A stretch of DNA of 64,000 nt, from the NCBI RefSeq assembly GCF_000092905.1, contig NC_014098.1:2356001-2420000 (forward strand). The letters run 5' to 3'. The stretch is from Kyrpidia tusciae DSM 2912 (GTDB taxonomy: Bacteria; Bacillota; Bacilli; Kyrpidiales; Kyrpidiaceae). Under the pieces are notes generated by a model. That model was not told the origin of the DNA. It saw only the letters and a program-made list of their open reading frames with translations, and ran no database searches. Below are positions 18,198 through 26,807 of this stretch, piece after piece. Numbering within the stretch: the stretch's first letter is position 1; each line of letters starts with the position of its first letter. The position numbers and the translations under genes are program-made.

Positions 18198-20324
18198 TCA
18201 TCCGGCCTTGGCCCGGACGAACATGCCGGAGATCTTTTCGACGATCCGCTCGTACCACGGGGTGTTGATCACAACGCTGACTTTGTAAAAAGAGGGGCAC
18301 AACCAAGCGGCCTGGGCCACTTCTCCGCATACGCCACAGCCCACACACTGATGGTCGATGGTCGCAATCTTGGACTCCCGCAACCGATTCGGCGATTCAC
18401 CCAGTGTCAAGGAAGGACATCCATTGAAGCGAATACACGCATGATCCCCCACACAAACCTCGTCGTCCACGCCCAGCCGTTCCACGACCACGCGCTTGCC
18501 CGCCGCGATGTCCTTCTGTCGCTTCGGCCGAATTCGGCGCTGCCTCTCCAATTGGCATTCCGCTTCCGAGATGAGGACCCGCAGCCCTCCCTCCGGATCC
18601 TCGCGCAACCGTTTTAGTTTTTTGGTGAATTTTCGATAATCGTAGGGATTCTCCTTCTCCACTTTGCGAATGCCAAGCCCCCGCAAGGCCTCTTCGATCT
18701 TCATCCGCACCCGGGTTTTCTCTCCGGTGAGCGTCTGCCCGGTGGTCGGGTTCTCATGGTGTCCGGTCATCGCCGTCCATCCATTGTCCAACACCACGTA
18801 GGTGGCATTCTGATTGTTGTAGAGCGCGTTGACCACTGAACTGTTCAGCCCGCTGTGCCATAGAGTCCCGTCGCCGATCACGGATACCACTTTCTGGTCT
18901 GTCATCTCGGACAATGCCGCCGCGGCAGCCAATCCCGCCCCCATGCCGATATTGGAGTCCGCCATCCAGAAAGGCGCCAATCCCGCCATTCCGTAACAAC
19001 CCACATCGCCCGCATGGAAGTCGACCTCCCCCGACAATTCCTCCATGATCTTCATCTGACTAAACACGGGTCTCTCTGGACAGCCGACGCAAAATGTCGG
19101 AACGCGGGGCGTGACCGGCTCCAGCATCTTCTCCGCCATTTCCTTCCTCTGCAGCCGGAGGGCGGTTTCTCGCTGCACCGTTTCGCCCAATTCCGGCAGC
19201 GCCCGCTCCAGAAACTGAGCCAGAGCCGGTAAAAGTCGGTCCGGTGTCAATTCCCCCACATCGGGCACGATATCCTGGCCGTGGAACGCCACCGGGACCC
19301 GGGAACGGTGCAGGATGGAGCGAATGCTCTGTTCAAGGAGATTGGGTTTCCCCTCTTCCACCAGCAGAACGATTTCTTTCCCCTCGAAAAACTCGAGGAC
19401 CTGCCTTTCAGAGAGAGGGAAAATTACATTTAACTGAAGAATGTCGAGGCGTTCGTCCACCCAACCGTCCTCATTCGCCAACCCGAACGCGCTCAAAATC
19501 CTCATCACCGTGTTGCACGTAAAGCCGTGGGTAATCAAACCGATCTTCGCCTTCGGAGAGCCAAATCGTTCGTTCAACCGATGTTCAAGCAGAAATTTCT
19601 CCGCTTTGGGCAACCGTTCTTGGTACTTGCTGCGTTCGTGCTGTTGCGTATTGGGCGGAAGCGGGGTCTTGCTCGGGTCTTTCGCCACCCGGGCAATTTT
19701 ATCCTTGACATTGAAGACGGCCCGGCGGTTGCCCTTGGTCCGGATAAAGCCGTGGGTATGTGAGAGTTGAGGACGCAGGAGAAAAACAACGGGCAATCCA
19801 GAGATTTTTGACATTTCCATGCCCTGCATGACCATGTCGCTCAGGATCTGCAAATCCCCTCGGGGATCGATCACAGGCATGCCGGATTTCATGGCCCATG
19901 GCAGGCTTCGCATGGCCACGCTGGTGCTGGCGACCCCATAATCTTCCCCGACGATAATCATCGCCCCGTCCTTGACGCCGATGGCCGCAATGTGATCCAG
20001 TACATCCGAAGCCACGCTGTTCCCGAGAACCTTCCACGTCACAGCCCCTCGGATCTCCGCAAAAGCGGAGGCTGTCATCATGGCGCCGGCCGACATCTCG
20101 TTGGCCGACGATTCCACGTAGACACCCATCGGTTTGAGGACCGGCTCATAAGCGTCTGCCACCGCATCGATCAGGTTCGCCGTCGGAGCCCCCGGATAAC
20201 CGCCAAAATAGCTGATCCCGGATTGGAGCAAGGACTTGAGTACGACGAGCGCCCCGTCGCCGTACAGCACTTGACCTTCCCCAAACTGAAGTTGGGCAAT
20301 ATCGGATTCTGTATACGCATGCAC
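18198..20324 (-). CDS. iorA: Indolepyruvate ferredoxin oxidoreductase alpha subunit
   Basis: Catalytic subunit of 708 residues. The pyrimidine-binding domain (GGYPGAPTANLIDAV) is followed by a TPP-binding domain with GDGTLWHSGLNSSVVNALYN and CVGCPERPVFS, and a C-terminal ferredoxin-like domain with C-x-G-D-H-x-C-I-R-F-x-G-C and CVGCGVCGEVAQAAWLCP. The latter carries 4Fe-4S clusters, although the first motif is not perfectly classical. It decarboxylates indolepyruvate, phenylpyruvate or hydroxyphenylpyruvate. GTG at 20324 is preferred; the GTG at 20336 lies inside the GGAGGTG ribosome binding site. It is the first gene of the island transcript. Confidence 0.9.
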   Translation of the reverse strand: MHAYTESDIAQLQFGEGQVLYGDGALVVLKSLLQSGISYFGGYPGAPTANLIDAVADAYEPVLKPMGVYVESSANEMSAGAMMTASAFAEIRGAVTWKVLGNSVASDVLDHIAAIGVKDGAMIIVGEDYGVASTSVAMRSLPWAMKSGMPVIDPRGDLQILSDMVMQGMEMSKISGLPVVFLLRPQLSHTHGFIRTKGNRRAVFNVKDKIARVAKDPSKTPLPPNTQQHERSKYQERLPKAEKFLLEHRLNERFGSPKAKIGLITHGFTCNTVMRILSAFGLANEDGWVDERLDILQLNVIFPLSERQVLEFFEGKEIVLLVEEGKPNLLEQSIRSILHRSRVPVAFHGQDIVPDVGELTPDRLLPALAQFLERALPELGETVQRETALRLQRKEMAEKMLEPVTPRVPTFCVGCPERPVFSQMKIMEELSGEVDFHAGDVGCYGMAGLAPFWMADSNIGMGAGLAAAAALSEMTDQKVVSVIGDGTLWHSGLNSSVVNALYNNQNATYVVLDNGWTAMTGHHENPTTGQTLTGEKTRVRMKIEEALRGLGIRKVEKENPYDYRKFTKKLKRLREDPEGGLRVLISEAECQLERQRRIRPKRQKDIAAGKRVVVERLGVDDEVCVGDHACIRFNGCPSLTLGESPNRLRESKIATIDHQCVGCGVCGEVAQAAWLCPSFYKVSVVINTPWYERIVEKISGMFVRAKAG

Positions 20325-20367
20325 GCGCTGGTGCACCTCCTTCTTTCAGCGATCAACCGAACGTAAC

Positions 20368-20397
20368 ATTGTAATTTCTCGATAAATTCACTGTAAA
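20368..20397 (-). promoter_or_regulatory. Probable promoter of the iorA operon
   Basis: On the minus strand TTTACA (20397-20392) and TACAAT (20373-20368) are separated by 18 bases, a good sigma-A match, 44 bases upstream of the iorA start. Two CACTG/CAGTG elements flank the -35; the first (CACTGTA) equals the left arm of the palindrome at 7719, so a related regulator may act here. Confidence 0.6.
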
Positions 20398-20477
20398 GCA
20401 CTGTTTTCTGCATTTCACTATACCGGGCGCTTCAGATTTCATCAAACGTCTGGATTCATATATGAATCGCGATCTGG

Positions 20478-20612
20478 TCGTATGTGAGAAAAACCACAGG
20501 GAGCTCCCCGGCGGCCACCGTGCCCCACTCTGGTAGCGTAATCCGATAATCGGCGAGAAATTCCAATAAAAGGGCCTCGAACCCTCATCCGCCCGATCCA
20601 CCTCATCGATAA
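20478..20612 (-). pseudogene. moxR/coxD gene fragment with frameshift
   Basis: About 135 bases that match the middle of the MoxR gene at 5643-6488. The translation starts LIDEVDRADEG and, after restoring one lost base, continues EALLLEFLADYRITLPEW, then GTVAAGELPVVFLT. It covers Walker B to sensor 1 and nothing else. It is a relic of a second moxR/coxD copy at the promoter edge of the catabolic island. The rest of the roughly 525-base gap (20337-20863) contains the iorA promoter and no other gene that can be supported. Confidence 0.85.
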
Positions 20613-20863
20613 GGGTTCGCTTTTCGTTCTTCACGACATGCAAAGGCTTACAGTGTTCATTGACGCCCATCCCGCCTTTTGACGATATGGGCAAAGGGAT
20701 GTGCGTGTGACAGAGGGAGTAAGGGAAACCAAATAGCAAAAATCCGTGTCATTCGACAAATCGGCAGGAATTATGACGACCCGCGTCGAATTAATACCAG
20801 CGGTTTTGCGTTTTGCGCCGGAGCGAACCGGTTGATTTAGTTAAGCCGAGAGGAGGAGACTCG

Positions 20864-21937
20864 TTGCGCCGACGTATGCTTACGGCAATCGTCGCAGGGT
20901 GTTTATTCACCGGCATCGCACTGCCTGCGGCCCAAGCGGAGTGGATTACCCCTTACCAACCACCCGCCGGACTTCGGGACTTAACCAATCAATCCCATAC
21001 CTTGCAGACACAGATCCAGCAGCTGCAAGGCCAAGCGAACGATACACAAAGACAGATTGCGAGCTTACAAGACCAGTTGGTGAATTTGGACGCCCGGATT
21101 GCGGATACTGCGCAGGAATTGACCGCCGCAGAGAAGCAGCTCCAGGTTCAGCAAGACTTGCTGAACAAGAGGCTACGGGCCATGTACGAGGACGGCACGG
21201 TCAGCTACCTGGAGGTACTTCTCTCATCCACCAGTTTCAGCGATTTTGTCGACCGGATGTACGCACTCTCGAGGATCGCCATGCAGAATCGGCAGATTTT
21301 CGACGAGACCAAAAAGAAGCTGGACGAGGTTCAAGCTCTGAAAAGAGACCTCGAAAGCCAAAAGCAACAGCAACAGTTGGCCCTCATGAACTTGTCGGAC
21401 GCCTTGCGGAAACTTGTAGCTGAGAAACAACGTCGCGAGAATCAACTCGGACAAGTACAGCGGCAACTCTCCCAGCAATCGGCCCCCGGGGCAGTCTATG
21501 CCATGGTCGGTCCGGGTCGGGCTTCGTGGAGCGGGGGAGCAGCAGCGCCGAGCCTTTCCGCCCGGGGATTGACGTCCATCCCCCAAGCCGCGATGGCATA
21601 CATAGGAAACTCTTACGTCTTTGGAGGAGCAAGCCCCCAGACCAGCTTCGATTGTTCCGGCCTCGTTCAGTGGGTGTATGGGCAATCGGGCATCGGTTTG
21701 CCGAGAACAGCCCAAGGGCAGTACAACGCCACCCAACACATCGGAGAGGGCCAGGCCCAGCCCGGGGACTTGGTGTTTTTCACCGGGACCTACGACGCGT
21801 CCGACACCGTCACCCACGTCGGGATTTACCTCGGCAACGGCCAAATGCTGAGCGCGGACAATGCGGGAGTGGGCGTTCGCTCGATTACGTCGGGATATTG
21901 GCGCGACCATCTGTACGGATTCGGGCGGGTGCGCTGA
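20864..21937 (+). CDS. Secreted NlpC/P60 peptidoglycan hydrolase with coiled coil
   Basis: Exported cell-wall endopeptidase of 357 residues. A signal peptide (RRRMLTAIVAG ... PAAQA) is followed by a long coiled coil (about residues 30-220), as in PcsB/CwlO-type hydrolases that are gated by FtsEX. The C-terminal NlpC/P60 domain has the catalytic cysteine in FDCSGLVQW and histidine in VTHVGIYLG. TTG at 20864 is chosen because AGGAGGAGA precedes it; an internal ATG at 20876 is possible. It should cut stem peptides during cell elongation or division. It is monocistronic with a strong terminator. Confidence 0.9.
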   Translation: MRRRMLTAIVAGCLFTGIALPAAQAEWITPYQPPAGLRDLTNQSHTLQTQIQQLQGQANDTQRQIASLQDQLVNLDARIADTAQELTAAEKQLQVQQDLLNKRLRAMYEDGTVSYLEVLLSSTSFSDFVDRMYALSRIAMQNRQIFDETKKKLDEVQALKRDLESQKQQQQLALMNLSDALRKLVAEKQRRENQLGQVQRQLSQQSAPGAVYAMVGPGRASWSGGAAAPSLSARGLTSIPQAAMAYIGNSYVFGGASPQTSFDCSGLVQWVYGQSGIGLPRTAQGQYNATQHIGEGQAQPGDLVFFTGTYDASDTVTHVGIYLGNGQMLSADNAGVGVRSITSGYWRDHLYGFGRVR

Positions 21938-21972
21938 ACAGCACGGAAAAAACGAAGCTCAACTTTACCAAA

Positions 21973-22012
21973 GGATGCCCGGACAGCTCTCGGCCGTCCG
22001 GGCATCCTTTTT
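21973..22012 (+). terminator. Rho-independent terminator
   Basis: A 12-bp perfect stem GGATGCCCGGAC / GTCCGGGCATCC with an 11-base loop is followed by TTTTTC. It ends the NlpC/P60 transcript. Confidence 0.93.
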
Positions 22013-22093
22013 CATTCAAGGGGCAATCATTTCGTTAGCGCTATAGCATCTAGGCGATAGTCGTCAGGGGTAAACAACCCTGTTCCGTCCTAT

Positions 22094-22678
22094 TTACTCT
22101 CCTGCAAAAACCACATCCAAATCAATGACCAAATCCTCAAACAAACCGACACGCAGTCGATCGCCCTGGCCGTAAACGGCATCCAACTCGAAACGTCCAT
22201 CCAGGTTCAAACGGAAGACCTCTACGGTACTGTTCACGGGTTCCACAATCCAATACTCTTTGACGCCCGCCCGCTCATAAAGCTTGTACTTGATCCATCG
22301 ATCCTTCTTGCCCGTGGACGGTGAAAGGATTTCCACGATTAAATCCGGACTTCCGGCGCATCCCCGTTCATCTAGTTTCGCCGTATCACAAATGACACTG
22401 AGATCGGGCTGAACAACGTCAAAGATCTCATCGTCCCCTTTTGTTTCTGCAAAGAGTCTCACGTCAAAAGGTGCGACAAAGGCTTCACAAGGTTTGCCCC
22501 GGAGGTACGAAGTGAACTCCGCCGCCAGTTGACCCAGAATGAACTGATGCCTCCGGGACGGGGACGGAGACATATCGTAGGGTACGCCATCGATGAGCTC
22601 CCAACGCTTATCATCTAGCCAATTTAAATAATCTTCGTAATTGTACCTGCGATCCGGTTGGTGTACCGATGAACTCAA
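22094..22678 (-). CDS. Uma2/DUF820-family putative endonuclease
   Basis: Uma2-family protein (194 residues from the chosen start) with a restriction-endonuclease-like core: WELIDGVPYDMSPSPSRRHQ, VQPDLSVI, PDLIVEILSPST and K-x-x-x-Y-x-x-x-G-V-x-E-Y-W. The PD...E-x-L pattern suggests a metal-dependent nuclease, though biological roles of this family are poorly defined. TTG at 22678 has AGGGTGA upstream; longer frames start at GTG 22687 or 22765 with weak signals. It stands alone next to two tRNA genes, with no antitoxin or methylase partner. Confidence 0.75.
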   Translation of the reverse strand: MSSSVHQPDRRYNYEDYLNWLDDKRWELIDGVPYDMSPSPSRRHQFILGQLAAEFTSYLRGKPCEAFVAPFDVRLFAETKGDDEIFDVVQPDLSVICDTAKLDERGCAGSPDLIVEILSPSTGKKDRWIKYKLYERAGVKEYWIVEPVNSTVEVFRLNLDGRFELDAVYGQGDRLRVGLFEDLVIDLDVVFAGE

Positions 22679-22797
22679 TCGACTCACCCTTTCGCCAGCT
22701 CCAAATTCGGGAAACCGCGCGACCCCCGATAAGACCAGGCGATAAAAGAAACGGACGATCGACACTACCCGACCGTCCCCGTTAGACCGTCATTGCG

Positions 22798-22872
22798 TGG
22801 TGGGCGGTGACGGGATCGAACCGCCGACCCCCTGCTTGTAAGGCAGGTGCTCTCCCGCTGAGCTAACCGCCC
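22798..22872 (-). tRNA. tRNA-Val (anticodon UAC)
   Basis: Cloverleaf with acceptor GGGCGGT / ACCGCCC, D arm TTAGCTCAGCGGGAGAGC, anticodon loop CTTACAA with anticodon TAC, and T arm GTCGGCGGTTCGATCCC. The discriminator A and CCA end are encoded. Confidence 0.96.
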
Positions 22873-22879
22873 AACAAAA

Positions 22880-22954
22880 TGGTGGAACCGAAGGGATTCG
22901 AACCCTCAACCCCTGCGCTGCCAGCGCAGTGCTCTCCCATTGAGCTACGGTCCC
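22880..22954 (-). tRNA. tRNA-Ala (anticodon GGC)
   Basis: Cloverleaf with acceptor GGGACCG / CGGTTCC, D arm AGCTCAATGGGAGAGC, anticodon loop CTGGCAG with anticodon GGC, and T arm GAGGGTTCGAATCCC. The CCA end is encoded. It lies seven bases upstream of tRNA-Val on the same strand and is probably processed from the same transcript. Confidence 0.96.
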
Positions 22955-23198
22955 ACATCTCTCCGCCCGGTGGACGGCTGCCCTTCTCACTTGCCGCCTT
23001 TGCGCCTTCGCGGCGGACAGTTGCTATTATACGTCATCCCACAAATCCTTGCAAGGGGTTTTGAACGGAAACGGGCGGTGCGATTCGACCGCCCGGAACT
23101 TTCCTTCGTCGCTTCCCAATTGACGCCCGCCGACCACCAGGTGACCTCGTCCCGTCGGGCCGCCTCACTCAGCTTAAAACGCCAAAAACCTTCAGCTT

Positions 23199-23585
23199 TC
23201 AACCCACCGCTTCTATGCGTTGTTCCGCCACGCGCACCGGTCCCAAGCCGCGTGGTACCTCCAGCGACTCCCGCGTTTCGGCGCCCAGCGCCCGCGTGAT
23301 GTAGTCGCAGGCCACGTTGGGGTCAATGCGATTCCCGCACGTATATACATCGATACTCGCATACCCGTGTTCGGGAAAACTGTGAATCGTCAGGTGCGAT
23401 TCGGAGATAATCACCACGCCGCTGACGCCCTGCGGCGCAAACTTGTGAAAAGCCACTTCTCGAATCTCTGCCCCGGCTTCTAGAGCCGCCCTTACCATGA
23501 TCCGTTCGATTCCCATCAGGTCGTTCAACTTCTCCCGATCGCAGCCCCACAGCTCAGCAATCACATGACGACCCATCGTGTCCAT
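23199..23585 (-). CDS. speD: S-adenosylmethionine decarboxylase proenzyme
   Basis: SpeD of the short bacterial class, 128 residues. The self-cleavage site is in [14 protein letters not shown], where serine 63 becomes the pyruvoyl group; H68 and the cysteine in VYTCGNR complete the processing and catalytic set. It makes decarboxylated SAM for spermidine synthesis. AAAGGGGGA stands correctly upstream of the ATG. The gene has its own promoter (23794-23822) and an unusually long structured leader. Confidence 0.95.
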   Translation of the reverse strand: MDTMGRHVIAELWGCDREKLNDLMGIERIMVRAALEAGAEIREVAFHKFAPQGVSGVVIISESHLTIHSFPEHGYASIDVYTCGNRIDPNVACDYITRALGAETRESLEVPRGLGPVRVAEQRIEAVG

Positions 23586-23599
23586 GTTGAATCCCCCTT

Positions 23600-23787
23600 T
23601 AAAGCTGATCTCATGCCCTCCCAGGCATGCGGGACCTACGCCATCCACCACGGGGGAAAGTTAGTCCATCACGCAGACACGCGCGAACCGGGCGAATCCA
23701 ACAGGAAAACTCGCCCCGGCATGAGGTCCTAACCCTTTAAGTGGATGCTGGTTCCTATGAATTCCTCACCTCTTCGGCAAGTATACG
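23600..23787 (-). ncRNA. Structured 5' leader of speD, candidate cis-regulatory RNA
   Basis: The predicted start site at about 23787 leaves some 200 untranslated bases. They can form a closing stem between 23741-23747 (GTGGATG on +) and 23642-23648 (CATCCAC), an inner stem 23729-23733 / 23660-23664, and a hairpin 23711-23719 / 23688-23695 (GGGCGA/TCGCCC). A further hairpin of CATGCC/GGCATG arms lies nearer the gene. I do not recognise it as a known riboswitch class. It could sense polyamines or SAM, but that is conjecture. Confidence 0.45.
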
Positions 23788-23793
23788 CAAGAT

Positions 23794-23822
23794 AGTATAA
23801 GGCTTTCCTCCCGGCTTTGCAA
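23794..23822 (-). promoter_or_regulatory. Promoter of speD
   Basis: Minus-strand TTGCAA (-35), a 17-base spacer, and TATACT (-10). It is a good sigma-A promoter and places the start about 200 bases upstream of the speD ATG. Confidence 0.65.
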
Positions 23823-23843
23823 CTTGAAATTCTGTCCTATTCC

Positions 23844-24608
23844 TCATTTTTTGCCCCGTTTCGACAAAAATGGGCGCATGGCTTCGAGATGGGCCTCCCG
23901 GCCCCACAGCGATGAACACATTTTCGATTCGAAGTCCATCGCTTGTTCCAGACTCCCCGAGGACCGCACGATGGAAAGGAGGCCCGCCACAGCCGCGGCA
24001 TCCCACCGGGCCCACCGCTCAATCTGGCGCACCGCCCTTTCCAGCAGTTCATCCCCGGGCACCAGCTCATCCAGCAGTCCGCGCTCCACGGCCTCCTCTC
24101 CATTGTAGACTTCCCCGTCCAACAATACCGGCAACGCCCGGGCTTCCCCCAGTCGCCGCACTAAAATCGAGCCTCCTCCCCACCCCGGTACAATCCCCAG
24201 AGTCACCTGAACAAAGCCCACGGACACGTCCGGTGTGCCAAGCCGCCAGTGGCAGGCTGCAAGCACCTCGGCGCCGCCGCCCCGTACCGCCCCCCGGGCC
24301 GCCGCCACCACCGGTTTCGGGCAAAAATAGATCTGCTCCAACACGTAGCGCATTCTGGACATGACGGCGTAGATCGCCGCCCGTCCTCCACCCTTCCCCA
24401 AATATTGCTTGACGTCCCCACCCGAAATAAACGCCCGATCCCCCGCACCGGTAATGACGATTCCCCGTACCGCCGGATCCTGCCGGCACTCCCTGATCGC
24501 CTCGGCCAACGCCTCTGCCGTCGACTCATCAATGGCGTTGCGCACCCCGGGCCGATCCACAGTAATGATCGCCGCCGGCCCCCTGCGTTCTAATCGAATC
24601 CCTTCCAT
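23844..24608 (-). CDS. Enoyl-CoA hydratase/isomerase family protein
   Basis: Crotonase-family protein of 254 residues. The first oxyanion loop reads FISGGDVKQYL and the second ARGAVRGGGAEVLAACHWRLG. The active-site loop VTLGIVPGWGGGSILVRRLG lacks both hydratase glutamates (Q-V-T-L-G and G-W-G-G-G), so an isomerase, thioesterase or decarboxylase-like role is as likely as hydration. The ATG at 24608 has AAAGGA eight bases upstream. It sits 28 bases after the ThyX-type gene and may be co-transcribed with it, without an obvious metabolic link. Confidence 0.8.
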   Translation of the reverse strand: MEGIRLERRGPAAIITVDRPGVRNAIDESTAEALAEAIRECRQDPAVRGIVITGAGDRAFISGGDVKQYLGKGGGRAAIYAVMSRMRYVLEQIYFCPKPVVAAARGAVRGGGAEVLAACHWRLGTPDVSVGFVQVTLGIVPGWGGGSILVRRLGEARALPVLLDGEVYNGEEAVERGLLDELVPGDELLERAVRQIERWARWDAAAVAGLLSIVRSSGSLEQAMDFESKMCSSLWGREAHLEAMRPFLSKRGKK

Positions 24609-24636
24609 CCACCTCATCCTTTCAAGCCCTGCCCGC

Positions 24637-26139
24637 TCATCGCCCGACCCCGGTCCCTGCCTCCACCCGGCTCCGGCGGCGGGCACCCCCGATCAACGCC
24701 GGGTGACGATCCCGCAACTCTCGATCGATCATCTCGAAGGCTTGCCGAATGTCCCATTGCGCCTCCGGGGAAGTACGCAGGTTAATCAAATGGTACAGTT
24801 CCCACAAATTAACGGTCATGATCACTTCCCGCCGGTGGGCATTCGTGACGCAGTAAGGAACGGCTTCGGGACAGAGTCCCCGGATCTTCTCCCGCACCTC
24901 GTCACTGTAGGCCAGAAAATCGGTCAATAATCCCGCCAAACCCGCTTCTTCCACCCGAGGGGGGATGACCCACCCGCCCGCACCCCCCGGGACTCCGTAG
25001 GTAAAATCCGCCCCGCGATTGTGTCGAAGCAGTTGGTGCCAATTCGCTTCGGACACCCGGAGAAGAATCCGGTACACCACTGTTTTAAACGCCCCATGAG
25101 GATGGTCATGAACCGTTAAATTTTCCCATGACGACCGAATCATGTCCTCTAAATCTTCCGGGTCCATCCCTTCGGCCCGGCGGCGGGCTTCTTCGAAATC
25201 GTATCCCCCATGTGCCAGCCACAACCCCGTCACGAGGGCCACCAGCGATTCCCGATAGTCCGGCAGCGATAACCACTCGACTTCGGGGCCACTTCTCGCT
25301 CCACCGCTGTCCTGCCCATGCGTCCCGGCTGCCCACGTCCGCGCCAAACCGCGAAGATAGTCACTGGGTGAAATGTGCCGCAACAGCGTCGGCAATCGCC
25401 CCGCCACCTCCTGAGTGAGCTCCACCGCCAAATCCCGGCATTCGGTGTAGGGACCGGACAAAAGATGAACGATGGCATCTCGAACTGCCCGTCCGTTCCC
25501 AGTGAGACCCAAATTCGTCAAAGTCGCCAGGGTGAGCGCATACCTGGCGTCCTCAAAAGCGGCCTTCTCAATTCGAATCCGATGGGACCGTTCCGACTCA
25601 CCGTCCCGCCGGGGAACCCGCCGGGCAAACTCCCCCAGCAAGCCTTCGTACAACGCTTCGTAAACGTCAAAGGCTCGGTCCTGCAGGCCTTTGTACAGGC
25701 TCAGGGACTCCGGATCGCGCTGTAATTCAGGAGGAAAGTAGACATCCCCCCGGCGAGGGCGCTGATATCGCTGGCTGTACTCGGTAAAGCTATTAAATCG
25801 CGATCCCAACTCCAATTCCGCCGAGGCCAGCCGACTGATCCCCTCAATACCAACATGGACGACAGCATGTTCGGCGACACTGGAATGCCCATATCCGATG
25901 ACCCAGCGCTCGTGAAAATCTCCAGCGATTTTCTGCGCCCGTTCCGCCCCGGCATCCCCGGAAACAGCCCGCCCCCCTTGTAACTGCCCTTCCTCCAGAA
26001 GCTTGGCCAAATTCTCCCGAAACCCCTTCGGACTGCGGCTGACATAGGCAAAAACGACCGCAATGACTTCCTCCGGCAAATTGTCGATGGTGAATACCCG
26101 ACGATCCAGATTCGATACATATGTAAGGAGGGAATTCAT
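24637..26139 (-). CDS. Double-length FAD-dependent thymidylate synthase (ThyX) family protein
   Basis: A 500-residue protein made of two tandem ThyX-like halves; ordinary ThyX has about 220-250 residues. The N-terminal half carries GHSSVAEHAVVHVGIEGISR and SRFNSFTEYSQRYQRP. The C-terminal half has LLRHNRGADFTYGVPGG and the closing block NLWELYHLINLRT with AQWDIRQAFEMI. The strict RHRxxSxNxxSxR flavin/dUMP motif is altered in both copies, so it may be a pseudo-dimer in which each half provides part of the site, or it may have another function. If active it would methylate dUMP using FADH2. The ATG lies after GAGAGGGTCG. Confidence 0.78.
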   Translation of the reverse strand: MNSLLTYVSNLDRRVFTIDNLPEEVIAVVFAYVSRSPKGFRENLAKLLEEGQLQGGRAVSGDAGAERAQKIAGDFHERWVIGYGHSSVAEHAVVHVGIEGISRLASAELELGSRFNSFTEYSQRYQRPRRGDVYFPPELQRDPESLSLYKGLQDRAFDVYEALYEGLLGEFARRVPRRDGESERSHRIRIEKAAFEDARYALTLATLTNLGLTGNGRAVRDAIVHLLSGPYTECRDLAVELTQEVAGRLPTLLRHISPSDYLRGLARTWAAGTHGQDSGGARSGPEVEWLSLPDYRESLVALVTGLWLAHGGYDFEEARRRAEGMDPEDLEDMIRSSWENLTVHDHPHGAFKTVVYRILLRVSEANWHQLLRHNRGADFTYGVPGGAGGWVIPPRVEEAGLAGLLTDFLAYSDEVREKIRGLCPEAVPYCVTNAHRREVIMTVNLWELYHLINLRTSPEAQWDIRQAFEMIDRELRDRHPALIGGARRRSRVEAGTGVGR

Positions 26140-26259
26140 TCAGGTTCGACCCTCTCTCGTGATATTCGCCCATACCGGCGCGACTTTATTTTAACAGAAA
26201 CGCGGGGGCCGGTCCCCCTTTCGCTTGGGACCGCCGGGGCGAAACGGCTTGCGTTACGT

Positions 26260-26288
26260 TTGACTGTACGGTTATCTTTTCGTACAAT
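26260..26288 (+). promoter_or_regulatory. Promoter of merR-htpX with internal dyad
   Basis: TTGACT, a 17-base spacer and TACAAT give a near-consensus sigma-A promoter about 50 bases upstream of the MerR-type gene. A dyad GTACG-N10-CGTAC (26266-26285) fills the spacer, which is where MerR-family regulators bind, so autoregulation is plausible. Confidence 0.72.
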
Positions 26289-26338
26289 AAGATTGGAAGG
26301 TGGCTTATCAAAAATCAACCTTCGAAAGGAGGGACTCG

Positions 26339-26797
26339 ATGCAATCGGACGGTCTCTATCGCATTGGAGAGTTGGCGAAAGCGGCGAGGGTCAGCCGGAG
26401 AACGGTAGATTTTTATACCCGCATGGGGTTGGTGACTCCCGAGGAGCGAACCGAGGGCAACTACCGGCTGTACGGGGAAGACGCGCTCAAGCGCCTCCTA
26501 TACATCCAGGAGTTGAAAAAGCGGAAGTATACCTTGGAGGAGATTCGCAACCGGCTCGATGCCATGGACCGTCAAACTCCTCCCTCCGACACGGTACACC
26601 GAATGGAAAAGTTACAGGAGTTGATGAAGCAGCTCGAAACCGAACTGTCTGAGCTCCGTCCCGAACTTCGCCAATGCGCCACTCGATTGTCCGATTCGTT
26701 TCAGCGAACGACAGTTCAACGCGCATTGGCGCAAGGGCTGTCCCTGGCTCAGGCGCTTTTGCTGTTTATCTACGATTCTCAATGGCTAAACCTGTGA
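26339..26797 (+). CDS. MerR-family transcriptional regulator
   Basis: Regulator of 152 residues. The N-terminal winged helix reads [20 protein letters not shown], then a second helical pair ([19 protein letters not shown]). A dimerisation helix runs to about residue 110, and a C-terminal tail has no metal-binding cysteine cluster, so the signal is not an obvious metal. The ATG follows AAAGGAGGGACTCG. It ends 10 bases before htpX, and the two are probably one operon, suggesting control of a membrane protease by envelope stress. Confidence 0.9.
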   Translation: MQSDGLYRIGELAKAARVSRRTVDFYTRMGLVTPEERTEGNYRLYGEDALKRLLYIQELKKRKYTLEEIRNRLDAMDRQTPPSDTVHRMEKLQELMKQLETELSELRPELRQCATRLSDSFQRTTVQRALAQGLSLAQALLLFIYDSQWLNL

Positions 26798-26807
26798 GGT
26801 GCCGCGG

